Shown: one piece after another, positions 33,536 to 41,110 of the stretch | Layout of the letters: every line of letters begins with the position of its first letter | How positions within the stretch are numbered: position 1 is the stretch's first letter | NCBI RefSeq assembly: GCF_001442805.1 | Contig: NZ_CP011131.1 | Span: 5,456,001 to 5,520,000, forward strand | Length of the DNA: 64,000 nucleotides | Source of the DNA: Lysobacter gummosus | Lineage (GTDB): Bacteria; Pseudomonadota; Gammaproteobacteria; Xanthomonadales; Xanthomonadaceae | Reading direction: 5' to 3' | The notes under the pieces: generated by a model | Told to the model about the DNA's origin: nothing | Database searches by the model: none | The model's input: the letters and a program-made list of their open reading frames with translations, nothing else | Made by a program: the position numbers and the translations under genes

Positions 33536-34078
33536 CTACGGCACTAGATCTGCAACTGGCGTGACGTGGAGCGGTTTCGGCGCTTCTATCATTTCGCGCC
33601 ATACCCAGTTGAAGTGATCAATGACCGTTTCGCCCTTTACGAAAGGCCTGTCCCGGCAAGTATGTCCGTCCGCAATCACGGTCACTTCATAGTCGTGAGA
33701 CAGCGCGGCGCGAACCGCGGTATCCACGCAAAAATCCGTGGAGCAACCGCCAATCCACAATCTGTGAACCCCGAGCTTTTGCAACAAATAGCGAAGCGCA
33801 GGGGCATAGAAACAATCCCCTACGGTTTTTCGAATCACAACATCAGTGTCCAGCCGATTAAGGCTCGGATGGATATTCCAGGTTTCGCAGTCAGCCTCCA
33901 TGTCACTTTGAACTGGTCCGTCATGCTGAATGAAGATCACCGGCATACCGGAAGCTCGTGCCTTGGAGATGGCCATGTTCAAATTGGCAAGAATTTGCGG
34001 GCCAAGTACGGCCTGAGTGTCTCCTTCAATCATTGCGATCTGTACATCGATGATCAGTAAGGCGGTGGCCGCTTTCAT
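33536..34078 (-). CDS. isochorismatase-family cysteine hydrolase, 180 aa
   Basis: The fold and catalytic triad of the family are visible: Asp11 (LLIIDVQ), Lys84 (VIRKTVGD) and Cys117 (GGCSTDFCVDTAVRAAL). Such enzymes hydrolyse nicotinamide, N-carbamoyl compounds or isochorismate; the substrate is not predictable here. It lies among phage genes but is not a usual phage gene, and it lacks the shared leader element. Its start overlaps a 22-codon ORF upstream by 4 bp. It could alter NAD or small-molecule metabolism in the lysogen, or act in defence; both are guesses. Confidence 0.85.
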   Translation of the reverse strand: MKAATALLIIDVQIAMIEGDTQAVLGPQILANLNMAISKARASGMPVIFIQHDGPVQSDMEADCETWNIHPSLNRLDTDVVIRKTVGDCFYAPALRYLLQKLGVHRLWIGGCSTDFCVDTAVRAALSHDYEVTVIADGHTCRDRPFVKGETVIDHFNWVWREMIEAPKPLHVTPVADLVP

Positions 34079-34143
34079 AGAGAAGCTCGGCGAACCGCGG
34101 CAAGATTAACGATTTCGTCAATACTCATAGTATCGATGTCCAT
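34075..34143 (-). CDS. 22-aa leader ORF coupled to the hydrolase gene
   Basis: ATG at 34143 is preceded by AAGGAAGCAGAGT. It encodes MDIDTMSIDEIVNLAAVRRA plus two residues and ends with TGA overlapping the hydrolase ATG (ATGA). It has a clear ribosome binding site, while the hydrolase itself has none of note, so translational coupling is likely. It may also be a real microprotein. Confidence 0.5.
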   Translation of the reverse strand: MDIDTMSIDEIVNLAAVRRASL

Positions 34144-34454
34144 ACTCTGCTTCCTTGATTCGAAATTGATCAGTGCGCGACATATGTCGTGGGTGAGGTT
34201 CCACGTACACAATTATACCGCTTACTGAGCTCCTGCCTTCAGGCAGCGCTGGAGCTTCTTATGCAGAAGGCTTGGCCGTCACGGGTGACAAGAACTAGCG
34301 CCCGGGTAGATGCATTAACGCTGCCCCCGATCGCCAGCAACATCTAATACCAGACGCCTCCGCAAGGAGGTTTTTTTGCGCCTTAGCTGTCCGGCAGCTG
34401 TCGAGAACTTAGAACAAACGTTCTTTATCACGGATATCGCTTGGATTCGAAGGC
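34144..34454. other. intergenic region between divergent array units
   Basis: No gene is seen. It holds a plus-strand terminator at 34357-34377, a GAAC-N4-GTTC palindrome at 34412-34423 and the hairpin part of the leader before 34455. Promoters for the minus-strand hydrolase unit and the plus-strand array genes should lie here. Confidence 0.5.
34357..34377 (+). terminator. intrinsic terminator
   Basis: CCTCC-GCAA-GGAGG (34357-34361 and 34366-34370) with a GCAA tetraloop and a following T7. No gene is read toward it from the left, so it may belong to an unannotated small transcript in 34150-34350 or shield the array. Confidence 0.7.
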
Positions 34455-34503
34455 GAAGGAAGCGTTCATGTCGCCACACCAACGACGGCCACGGAGGCCA
34501 AAC

Positions 34504-34734
34504 ATGCAAGACCAAAAAGAAGCGTTAAAGGACCACCTGCGCGGCATGAACAGACACAACCGCACCGCGCTGGTCCAACTGATCGCGGTCACCGATTGGC
34601 GCGGGATCGCGCAGCGGGAACTGGAACGCCGCGCCGGCCTGGTGTTTCAAGTTATCAACGACGAAGTAATGGTTGCCATCGCGAAGGGCGAGGTCGATGT
34701 GAATCAGGCCATCGCCGAAGTTCTCGCCGGCTAA
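34504..34734 (+). CDS. hypothetical small phage protein, 76 aa, leader-array member
   Basis: The ATG at 34504 has GGAGG seven bases upstream and is in frame with the leader ORF (MSPHQRRPRRPN). The protein (MQDQKEALKDHLRGMNRHNR, WRGIAQRELERRAGLVFQVI, AIAKGEVDVNQAIAEVL) is helical and soluble. No family recognised. A GC-rich hairpin lies just after the stop. It is the first of four plus-strand genes. Confidence 0.7.
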   Translation: MQDQKEALKDHLRGMNRHNRTALVQLIAVTDWRGIAQRELERRAGLVFQVINDEVMVAIAKGEVDVNQAIAEVLAG

Positions 34735-34739
34735 GCCAT

Positions 34740-34770
34740 CCGCGCGCCTCGCGACACCGAGGCGCGCTCA
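34740..34770 (+). terminator. GC-rich hairpin after the 76-aa gene
   Basis: GCGCGCCTCG/CGAGGCGCGC pairs around CGACAC. There is no T-run, so it is a weak or processing hairpin rather than a strong terminator. Confidence 0.5.
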
Positions 34771-34807
34771 ACCCAACACACACAACCCTACGAACAGGAA
34801 AACTACA

Positions 34808-35452
34808 ATGAACAAGCTTACCGACAGCCAGCGCGCCCTGATCCTTCTCGCCACCGAGACCGCTGGTCGCATCGAGAACTTTCCCAAGAACCTCGGCGGT
34901 GGTGCGCGCGCGGCGGTGATGCGCGGCCTCCTGCTCAACGGCCTGATCGTCGCGGACGGCGCGGGCCACGCGCTCACCGAAGCCGGTTACGAGGCGGTGG
35001 GCCACCAGCCCCCGGACGTCGCCAACACGCAAGAAGCGGGCGACAGCGCAGGGACCAGCGGCGACATGGCCGGCAACGACGACTCTGCCGCCGATGCCGA
35101 TGCCGCCGCGAACAACGACGCCGACGCAGCGGTCGACCCTGATCATGGCCCGGAGAATGAAGGTGCCGACTGCACCGAGGCCGATACGCCCAACCCAACG
35201 GCGAAGCGCGCGCAAAGCAAGCTGGACCAAGTGGTCGGCCTGCTGCTGCGCCCGCAGGGGGCGACCATCGCGCAGGTGATGGCGGCGACCGAATGGCAGC
35301 AGCACTCGGTTCGCGGATTCTTTGCTGGCACCCTGAAGAAGAAAGGCTACGAACTGACCAGCGACAAGGATGGCAAGGCCGACCGCGTGTACCGCATCAA
35401 GGTGGAACAGACGGCGTCAGCGGCCGAGAGCAGCGCCGACGAGGAAGAATGA
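34808..35452 (+). CDS. DUF3489 domain protein, 214 aa
   Basis: The last 80 residues are a DUF3489 domain (SKLDQVVGLLLRPQGATIAQ, VMAATEWQQHSVRGFFAGTL, KKKGYELTSDKDGKADRVYR), a small winged-helix-like domain common next to DUF2924 and serine-recombinase genes in proteobacterial mobile DNA. The N-terminus (MNKLTDSQRALILLATETAG) is also HTH-like, and the middle is a long acidic linker. It probably binds DNA. It is the one array-region gene without the leader element, lying 73 bp after the previous gene. Confidence 0.9.
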   Translation: MNKLTDSQRALILLATETAGRIENFPKNLGGGARAAVMRGLLLNGLIVADGAGHALTEAGYEAVGHQPPDVANTQEAGDSAGTSGDMAGNDDSAADADAAANNDADAAVDPDHGPENEGADCTEADTPNPTAKRAQSKLDQVVGLLLRPQGATIAQVMAATEWQQHSVRGFFAGTLKKKGYELTSDKDGKADRVYRIKVEQTASAAESSADEEE

Positions 35453-35616
35453 GGAACGCGCGCGGTCGTGCAAGTCGCCCGGCCGCGCTGCATTGAGAAC
35501 AATCGTTCTTGTCCAGCGCGTTAACACGACCGTGCATCATCTGGATTTGCGTCGAATCTCTCTTGGCTTCGGCCGCGAAGGAAGCGTTCATAGGCCACTA
35601 ACACGGAGACCACGCC

Positions 35617-35898
35617 ATGAACCCGAACGACGCGAAAGGCCCCGACCCGCTGCTTGCCTCGCTGCCCAATCTGTTGCTGGCCTTGGTCGAGGACCAGCTC
35701 AGCAACAACGAATCCTCGGGAGACGAGGAGCTGCGGAACTACTTCGTAACCTGCGGCCTGACGACCGAACAGGCGGACCGAGCAGTTCAGTATCGCCCTG
35801 CTTACGCGACCGACATCTACTGGGGTAGCGCCACGCCCGTACGCACCGGCATCGGACTTCGATACAACCCACAAACGGGCTGGCTAGAGCCGGCGTAA
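35617..35898 (+). CDS. hypothetical small phage protein, 93 aa, leader-array member
   Basis: The protein (MNPNDAKGPDPLLASLPNLL, EELRNYFVTCGLTTEQADRA, GIGLRYNPQTGWLEPA) is acidic. No family recognised. It follows the leader copy in which the leader ATG is ATA and the leader ORF is closed (stop TAA soon after), so this copy may act without a leader peptide. A GGCGCGCA/TGCGCGCC hairpin follows the stop (about 35922-35942). Confidence 0.7.
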   Translation: MNPNDAKGPDPLLASLPNLLLALVEDQLSNNESSGDEELRNYFVTCGLTTEQADRAVQYRPAYATDIYWGSATPVRTGIGLRYNPQTGWLEPA

Positions 35899-36142
35899 TC
35901 ACTTGACTCCAATGCGGCGCGCAGATCATGCGCGCCGTTCTCGTTCTGAGAATGCGCGTTCTTGTCCGACGCCTTAACGAGTTCGATTTGTTCGCGCGAA
36001 GCCGCGAAGAATGACTTGGCTTCCCGTGCGAAGGAAGCGTTCATGACGCCACCCCACCACGGAGCGCGTCCTGACCATCAGCATTTGCCGAGCCACCTCC
36101 GCCGCTGTTCGATTCTCGCGCAAGCCCGCCAGTCTTCGCGCC

Positions 36143-36391
36143 ATGTTGCGCGAGCACAGCGGTTACCACATCGAAGAAGAGCGCGTGTGCGTTACCGCGA
36201 TCAAGACCATGAAAGCCACCGAGTACGATGCCTACGCTTGCGATATGAGCCGGCCACAGGATTGGATCATTGGCTTCAAAGGGCGAGGCAACCAATGCAT
36301 CGTGGTACGCGCCCCCGTCCGCCTGACCCTTTATATCCGGCCCGAGTGCTACGACTACGCCCGCTACGTCGGCCTCGCCGACGCCGACTGA
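36143..36391 (+). CDS. hypothetical small phage protein, 82 aa, leader-array member
   Basis: The protein (MLREHSGYHIEEERVCVTAI, YDAYACDMSRPQDWIIGFKG, QCIVVRAPVRLTLYIRPECY) has five cysteines. The frame is open upstream to the leader (RATSAAVRFSRKPASLRAML), and the natural start may be a rare codon such as ATT nearer the leader; the ATG at 36143 has a poor ribosome binding site. It is the last plus-strand array gene, and its 3' end overlaps the methyltransferase-frame ORF on the other strand by 28 bp. Confidence 0.6.
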   Translation: MLREHSGYHIEEERVCVTAIKTMKATEYDAYACDMSRPQDWIIGFKGRGNQCIVVRAPVRLTLYIRPECYDYARYVGLADAD

Positions 36392-37368
36392 GGCTGACCG
36401 GCGCTGGCGTCGCGCGTAAGCGCGGCGTCAGGCGCGCAGGGCGCGGAGGATTTCGGCGGCGACCTGCGGGACGATCGCATTGCCGGCGGCGCGCAGCTTA
36501 GGAATTCGGGCGGATACCCCATCAGCCAGAAGACGAATTCCGGATTCAGGTACCCGGCGACCGGCGAGGGTTCGACTTGTCGTCCAAGCATCCCATTGAC
36601 CGGTGCGCTGCCAATGCTCGATGCGTCCTTGTGATCCCGCGTCGTCGGCGTCGCCCAGACCGCCTGCGCCGGGAGCGGGCGCGTTGCCCCGCTCCCAAAC
36701 TGCTGATTGGGACCGCCCTTCTCGCCGTCGCTCGCGCGCGGTGTGCTCCACACCGCCTTCGCCACTCCCGGCAGACCATTGCGTCGCTCGGCCGCAAAGT
36801 CGCCGCGCTTCTCCGGATCGTTCGCCGTCGCGGTCGGCCAAACCCGCTTCGCCAAGTTCGGCAGATCGACGGTGCGTTTCTGCCCGGTCGGCGTCTGGCC
36901 GGTCTCCGACGTTCCCGCCGGTAGACTGCGACCGCCGCTGGGCATCAGCGGTGTCGGCCAGATGCTTTCCGACGATCCAGACGCGGTCACGTCGGTGCGG
37001 GGCGTTGACGGCACAAGCTGGAACAACAATCGCCCGGCTGGCGTAGCCTTCGGTTTCCAGGTCAGCGAGAACTCCATCGAGCCCCAGCGGGATGAGACCA
37101 GACACGTTCTCACCCAGGAATACAGCGGGTCGCGCCGATGCAATAAGGCGACGCAGTTCCGGCCAGAGGTGACGGTCATCCGCTTGCGCGCGCTGTCGGC
37201 CCGCGACGCTGAACGGCTGGCAGGGGAAGCCGCCCGTCCAGATTTCCTCATCGTTGGGCCAGCCGGCGAGCCGGCAGGCATAGGCGAATCCGCCAACCCC
37301 GGCGAAGAAGTGGCATTGGCCGTAGCCGCGCAGGTCATCTGCGCAAACAGATCGGATGTCTCGGTCAT
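36364..37368 (-). CDS. WPTPxAxD-repeat protein read in the alternative frame of the methyltransferase
   Basis: This frame overlaps the cytosine methyltransferase for about 940 bp. It is not a normal shadow: it contains GSMEFSLTWKPKATPAGRLL, FQLVPSTPRT, repeated IWPTPLMPS, VWPTATANDPE, VWSTPRASDGE and VWATPTTRDHKDASS, then YLNPEFVFWLMGYPPEF. The WPTPxAxD units and LNPxFVxWLMGFP ending are a signature of a widespread phage protein group (from memory). I therefore list it as a possible real product. It may be expressed separately or be the ancestral frame of part of the methyltransferase. Confidence 0.5.
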   Translation of the reverse strand: MTETSDLFAQMTCAATANATSSPGLADSPMPAGSPAGPTMRKSGRAASPASRSASRADSARKRMTVTSGRNCVALLHRRDPLYSWVRTCLVSSRWGSMEFSLTWKPKATPAGRLLFQLVPSTPRTDVTASGSSESIWPTPLMPSGGRSLPAGTSETGQTPTGQKRTVDLPNLAKRVWPTATANDPEKRGDFAAERRNGLPGVAKAVWSTPRASDGEKGGPNQQFGSGATRPLPAQAVWATPTTRDHKDASSIGSAPVNGMLGRQVEPSPVAGYLNPEFVFWLMGYPPEFLSCAPPAMRSSRRSPPKSSAPCAPDAALTRDASAGQPQSASARPT

Positions 37369-37465
37369 CGACGTCGCCGGGTGGAATTAGACCGGCCGCG
37401 ATCAGGTTGCGCAGCCAGTCGCACAGGTAAGGATCAATCTCGTTGTAGTACGCCGGCCGGATCAT
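36428..37465 (-). CDS. phage C5-cytosine DNA methyltransferase, 345 aa
   Basis: The motifs of a C5-cytosine methyltransferase are in order: FAGVGG at 54-59 (motif I), GFPCQPFSVAG with the catalytic Cys at 82 (motif IV), ENV at 119-121 (motif VI), HRRDRVWIVG (motif VIII) and GNAIVPQVAAEILRAL at the end. The target-recognition region (LADTADAQRRSQSTGGNVGD, VEHTARERRREGRSQ) is low-complexity and is the part that overlaps the other frame. The N-terminus (PAYYNEIDPYLCDWLRNLI) is typical of phage forms. It overlaps the next methyltransferase by 4 bp. It probably protects phage DNA from host restriction. Confidence 0.9.
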   Translation of the reverse strand: MIRPAYYNEIDPYLCDWLRNLIAAGLIPPGDVDDRDIRSVCADDLRGYGQCHFFAGVGGFAYACRLAGWPNDEEIWTGGFPCQPFSVAGRQRAQADDRHLWPELRRLIASARPAVFLGENVSGLIPLGLDGVLADLETEGYASRAIVVPACAVNAPHRRDRVWIVGKHLADTADAQRRSQSTGGNVGDRPDADRAETHRRSAELGEAGLADRDGERSGEARRLCGRATQWSAGSGEGGVEHTARERRREGRSQSAVWERGNAPAPGAGGLGDADDAGSQGRIEHWQRTGQWDAWTTSRTLAGRRVPESGIRLLADGVSARIPKLRAAGNAIVPQVAAEILRALRA

Positions 37466-38709
37466 TCGTTCTCAGCCACATCGGTTTGGCGCGCGGCATC
37501 ATCGAAGAACGCGCCGTCGCTCTGGCGGACCGCGGCCTGGCCGGTGTGATCCTGCCAGCGCCGAACAATCACGTCGGCGTACTTCGGGTCCAGCTCGATC
37601 AGACGCGCGCGACGGCCGGTCTTCTCGGCCGCGATCATCGTCGTGCCCGAACCGCCGAACGGATCGAGGATCAGATCGCGGGACTTGCTGCTGTTGCGGA
37701 TCGCCCGCTCCACCAGCGCCACCGGCTTCATGGTCGGGTGCAGGTCGTTCTTGCTGGTGCGGTCGATGAACCACACATCGCCCTGGTCGCGCGCGCCGCA
37801 CCAGAACCGGTCATTGCCCTCGCGCCAGCCGTAGAGGATGGGTTCGTACTGCCGCTGATAATCGGCATGACCCATCGTGAACTTGTTCTTGGCCCAAATG
37901 ATGAAGGTGGACCAGCGACCACCGGCCGCGCGGAACGCGGTCTGCAGCCGATCCAGTTCCGACGAGGACATGGCGATATAGATCGCACCCTTGGTCAGCG
38001 CCACCATCTGCGTGCAGCACGCTTCCAGGAACGCGCCGAAGTCCGAGCCCAAGTTGTCGTTGAGGATCGGGCGATGCTTGCCGCGCAGCTTGTCCTTCGG
38101 GTTGTTGGCGTAATCGACGTTGTACGGCGGATCGGTGAAGGTCATGTCCACCAGCTCGTCGCCGAGCAATGCGGCGTAGTCGTCGGCACTGGTGGCGTCG
38201 CCGCACAGCACCTTGTGTCCGCCGCAGATCCAGACATCGCCGCGGCGCGACACCGGATGCTCGGTCGGCTCGGGCACTTCATCGTCGTCGGTGAGGCCGG
38301 CTTGGTCATCGATCAGCAGCTCGTCCAACTCGGCATCGGTGAACCCGAGCAGGTCCAGATCGAACTCCACGTCGCGCAGTTCAGCCAGTTCCAGCTTCAG
38401 CAACTCCTCATCCCAGCCCGCGTTCTCGGCCAAGCGGTTGTCGGCGATGACGTAGGCGCGCTTCTGCGCCGGGCTCAGGTGAGCCAGTTCGATCACCGGC
38501 ACTTGCGAAAGCTTCAGCTGGCGCGCGGCGAGCAGCCGACCGTGGCCTGCGATGATGCCGCTGTCGCCATCGACCAAGATCGGATTGGTCCATCCGAATT
38601 CCACGATGCTCGCGGCGATCTGCGCGACCTGCGCATTGGAGTGGGTACGCGCGTTTCGCGCATACGGAATGAGCGCCGCGATGGGGCGTTGCTCAATGAA
38701 AATGTTCAA
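37462..38709 (-). CDS. ParB-domain beta-class DNA methyltransferase, 415 aa
   Basis: Residues 1-110 are a ParB-like domain (IPYARNARTHSNAQVAQIAA, GIIAGHGRLLAARQLKLSQV). The rest is a DNA methylase with DPPYNVDY (motif IV, about 190) before DPFGGSGTTMIAAEKTGRRA (motif I, about 355), the beta-class order. DPPY enzymes methylate adenine N6 or cytosine N4. Such ParB-methylase fusions are common in phages. It overlaps the cytosine methyltransferase, and the pair is transcribed together. Confidence 0.95.
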   Translation of the reverse strand: MNIFIEQRPIAALIPYARNARTHSNAQVAQIAASIVEFGWTNPILVDGDSGIIAGHGRLLAARQLKLSQVPVIELAHLSPAQKRAYVIADNRLAENAGWDEELLKLELAELRDVEFDLDLLGFTDAELDELLIDDQAGLTDDDEVPEPTEHPVSRRGDVWICGGHKVLCGDATSADDYAALLGDELVDMTFTDPPYNVDYANNPKDKLRGKHRPILNDNLGSDFGAFLEACCTQMVALTKGAIYIAMSSSELDRLQTAFRAAGGRWSTFIIWAKNKFTMGHADYQRQYEPILYGWREGNDRFWCGARDQGDVWFIDRTSKNDLHPTMKPVALVERAIRNSSKSRDLILDPFGGSGTTMIAAEKTGRRARLIELDPKYADVIVRRWQDHTGQAAVRQSDGAFFDDAARQTDVAENE

Positions 38710-38947
38710 TTGATTCTCGGAATGAAGGATCGACTACCTTCGCCTGCCGTACTGGGGGAGGCTGAAAGAGTAGTTGCTGATCGGATATGACTGCGCTCGT
38801 GAAATCACTTCGAACTATTGTTAGTTTCAGTGAGCGACGCGCTCAATGCGGCATTCAGCGAACCAGTTCGCGGACTCAAGTAGGCGTTCAGGAGTACTTC
38901 GTTGGCCTGGCCGAATAGTTCACCATCCATCGCTACCGGAGCTAGCT

Positions 38948-40486
38948 ATGAGCCGCAGCCGTTCTATGTCGCGTATCGCGCCCACGTGCCTTGCCGTACT
39001 TGCCCTGGGAGGCCCCACACTGGCTTTAGCTCAATCGATCGATATGGGCACATTGGGCGGCAATGTTTGCTTGGCTAGCAGCACCAACGATGCAGGTGCT
39101 GCCATTGGCACCTGCCGTAACCCGGATGGGGATTTGGTCGCCGTCTACTGGGCTCCCACAACAGGGCCCGCTCCGTTACCGGCGCTAGCTGTCAATGACC
39201 CTTGCGATGCGACGGACATCAATAGCGCCAGCGTTATTGTTGGCAATTGCGAACTGGGAGCCACAGGTGAATGGTTTCCCGTCGTGTGGACGACGTCCAT
39301 TCCGGGGAGCACACCGACACAACTCAAAGCAATACCTAATCACGCCAAAGCGATTGCCTGGCAGATCAATCAAGCCGGTGTCATCGCAGGATCAAGCGTC
39401 GCCGCTGATGGCTCATCTACCGCAGTGATTTGGATGGCAGGTTCGCGCACTCCCACCCGTTTGCCTGAGCTTGGTTTGCTGCCCCCTCTAATCCCGAGCA
39501 CGACCGAATGCGTTATCTCAGACATGGACAACACCGATCAGCCCGTGGTCGTAGGCATATGCGGGCTACGCGACGGCGGAACCGTCGCGGTTCGGTGGGA
39601 ACCCGGCTTATTCGGATACGTAGCCACTGAGTTACCCAGAGTACCCGGAGGATCCAACTGCGTGGTCGCGGCGGTCAATTCAAGCCATCGTGTTGCAGGT
39701 ACATGCGAGACCGATGATGGCGACGTAGTAGCTGTTCGCTGGGAATCGGATGAAACCTCGATTACTTATCTCGACTATCTTGAGGTCACCGGCATATCAC
39801 GGCAGCAACTGATTGCCGTCGACATAAATGAAGCGGGCATCGTTCTGGGGAACTACATCACCGACGATGGGCTGGCTAGGTCCTTCGTCTGGGTCCCCGT
39901 GGGAATCCCCGATCAAGAGGAAGGGCTGGACATCGGTACCCTTGGAGGGCCTTGGATTAAGGCCGTCGATATCGCCGATAACGGAAGCGTCGTTGGAACC
40001 GGTCAATCATCTAATGGATTAAGCGAAGCATTTGTATGGACACCCGTTGCTGGAATCCAGGGGCTCGGCACGCTGGGTGGTTTTGCCAGTCAGAGCATTG
40101 CACTCAGCGATGATGGCTCCAAGCTGACGGGCAATAGTCAGATCGCTTCCGGGCATGTCCATGCGTTCATGGTGGGCGGACCAGAGCGAAACATCCAGCG
40201 CACGAAAGGCAGCGTGGTCTTGGCTGCGCCCAACATAGTGGGTAAGGCCACAGAGCTTCGCACGCTTGTCAAAAACAAGATCGACGCACTCAACCCAGAG
40301 GCAAAATCTTTTGTCACTAGCGTCATTGAGCAAGCCAAAGCGCTTCGGCCAAAGGCCGGCGAGAAGCCGAATTTGGAAGAGCTTCGCAACAAAGGCAATG
40401 AAGTCGGCGAGAAGTACAAAGCACTATCTGACGAATCCAAAGAGAGCCTGAAATCTAACTTCCCGAAGATTCACTCGATGTTCTAG
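38948..40486 (+). CDS. secreted HAF-repeat protein, second paralog (moron)
   Basis: The start at 38948 gives a signal peptide (MSRSRSMSRIAPTCLAVLAL to LALAQ) and has CGGAG upstream. The body is a HAF-family repeat: SIDMGTLGGNVCLASSTNDA, CDATDINSASVIVGNCELGA, SNCVVAAVNSSHRVAGTCET and LDIGTLGGPWIKAVDIADNG. It shares block order with the 10572 protein, so the two are paralogs. The C-terminus differs: in place of ShKT it has a coiled-coil tail (VKNKIDALNPEAKSFVTSVI, KYKALSDESKESLKSNFPKI). It is on the plus strand against the neighbouring phage genes. Confidence 0.85.
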   Translation: MSRSRSMSRIAPTCLAVLALGGPTLALAQSIDMGTLGGNVCLASSTNDAGAAIGTCRNPDGDLVAVYWAPTTGPAPLPALAVNDPCDATDINSASVIVGNCELGATGEWFPVVWTTSIPGSTPTQLKAIPNHAKAIAWQINQAGVIAGSSVAADGSSTAVIWMAGSRTPTRLPELGLLPPLIPSTTECVISDMDNTDQPVVVGICGLRDGGTVAVRWEPGLFGYVATELPRVPGGSNCVVAAVNSSHRVAGTCETDDGDVVAVRWESDETSITYLDYLEVTGISRQQLIAVDINEAGIVLGNYITDDGLARSFVWVPVGIPDQEEGLDIGTLGGPWIKAVDIADNGSVVGTGQSSNGLSEAFVWTPVAGIQGLGTLGGFASQSIALSDDGSKLTGNSQIASGHVHAFMVGGPERNIQRTKGSVVLAAPNIVGKATELRTLVKNKIDALNPEAKSFVTSVIEQAKALRPKAGEKPNLEELRNKGNEVGEKYKALSDESKESLKSNFPKIHSMF

Positions 40487-40746
40487 TGCGAACTATTTTG
40501 AGTGCGAACCTGTTTTTTCGATTGACGCTAGCGGGGTTTTGCGGCTATGCCCCCCGCCCGTCCTGATGCGGGGGAAGGACCCGCGATTTCAGGCCGAAGG
40601 GCGCGACGTGTGCACGCGTGTTGCGCGCGCGCCTTGGGGATGGGCACAGGTAGCGGCCTCGAGAGGTGCCGCCGTGTCGCGCACTGTGCGCGACGTGTTG
40701 GGACAGGGTTTGATCCGAGTCATTGAGTTTGAATCGGGAAGGAATG

Positions 40747-40791
40747 TCAGCCCGAAGATTCCGATGGTGCCTTGGAAGTCTTCGGGCTGAC
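40747..40791. repeat. 13-bp perfect inverted repeat
   Basis: GTCAGCCCGAAGA and TCTTCGGGCTGAC are separated by 20 bp. There is no T-run on either side, so it is not a clear terminator. It could be a protein-binding site or an element end. Confidence 0.6.
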
Positions 40792-40818
40792 CCATGCCGG
40801 ATGACACGTCTACCGACG

Positions 40819-40870
40819 CACCACGATCAGCATGCCGACTAGACTAGGGCAAAGCCCGCAATGTTGGGAC
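40819..40870 (+). repeat. direct repeat, left copy
   Basis: CACCACGATCAGCATGCCG followed by ACTAGACTAGGGCAAA matches the copy at 42207 over about 35 bp with two differences, and the flank up to TGGGACA is also similar. The pair frames the DUF6694 gene and the small secreted protein gene. Confidence 0.7.
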
Positions 40871-41110
40871 ACGCGGATTTGTTCGTTCTTGTTCGCCTAG
40901 CTCTGACTATTGGCAATGGGCGCAGGAGTGACAGGCAGGCGCGCCACGTGACCGGACAAAGCCGCCTGTCAGCACGGCATTGGTCTTCTGCTGTATCGTA
41001 GAGAAACTACCCGTGCTCATCGCCAAGGGGCTCTGGTGTGCGGCGCAGATGGATCGTTTGTCCGATTAGATTGCCAAGTCTAAAAATTAGGATCTAACAA
41101 GGAGAGTTCT

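Larger units (their letters stand above)
34455..36045 (+). repeat. repeated 5' leader element, plus-strand copies (three)
   Basis: Copies GAAGGAAGCGTTCAT(G/A) lie at 34455-34470, about 35577-35591 and about 36030-36045. The middle copy has ATA in place of ATG. Each is preceded by CTTGG-(C/A)-TTC, able to pair with GAAGGAAG. At 34412, 35497 and 35950 a GAAC-N4-GTTC type palindrome lies 56-93 bp before the leader ATG. Coordinates give the span of the copies; the genes lie between them. Confidence 0.75.
40487..41110. other. non-coding stretch with hairpins and a direct repeat
   Basis: No gene is supported; two short ORFs here lack family or ribosome-binding evidence. It holds a GC hairpin downstream of the HAF gene (CCCCGC and GCGGGG about 40554-40573), a 13-bp inverted repeat GTCAGCCCGAAGA/TCTTCGGGCTGAC (about 40747-40791), and the left copy of a direct repeat at 40819-40870. 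An AAGGAGAG Shine-Dalgarno precedes the gene at 41111. Confidence 0.6.

Noticed and set aside
34412..34423. Calling GAAC-N4-GTTC a host LexA box
   Set aside because: Xanthomonadal LexA sites are known to have a different form; I keep it only as a palindrome of unknown binder.
40539..40807. ORFs of 83 (plus) and 72 (minus) codons
   Set aside because: No ribosome binding site or family; the region holds inverted repeats instead.
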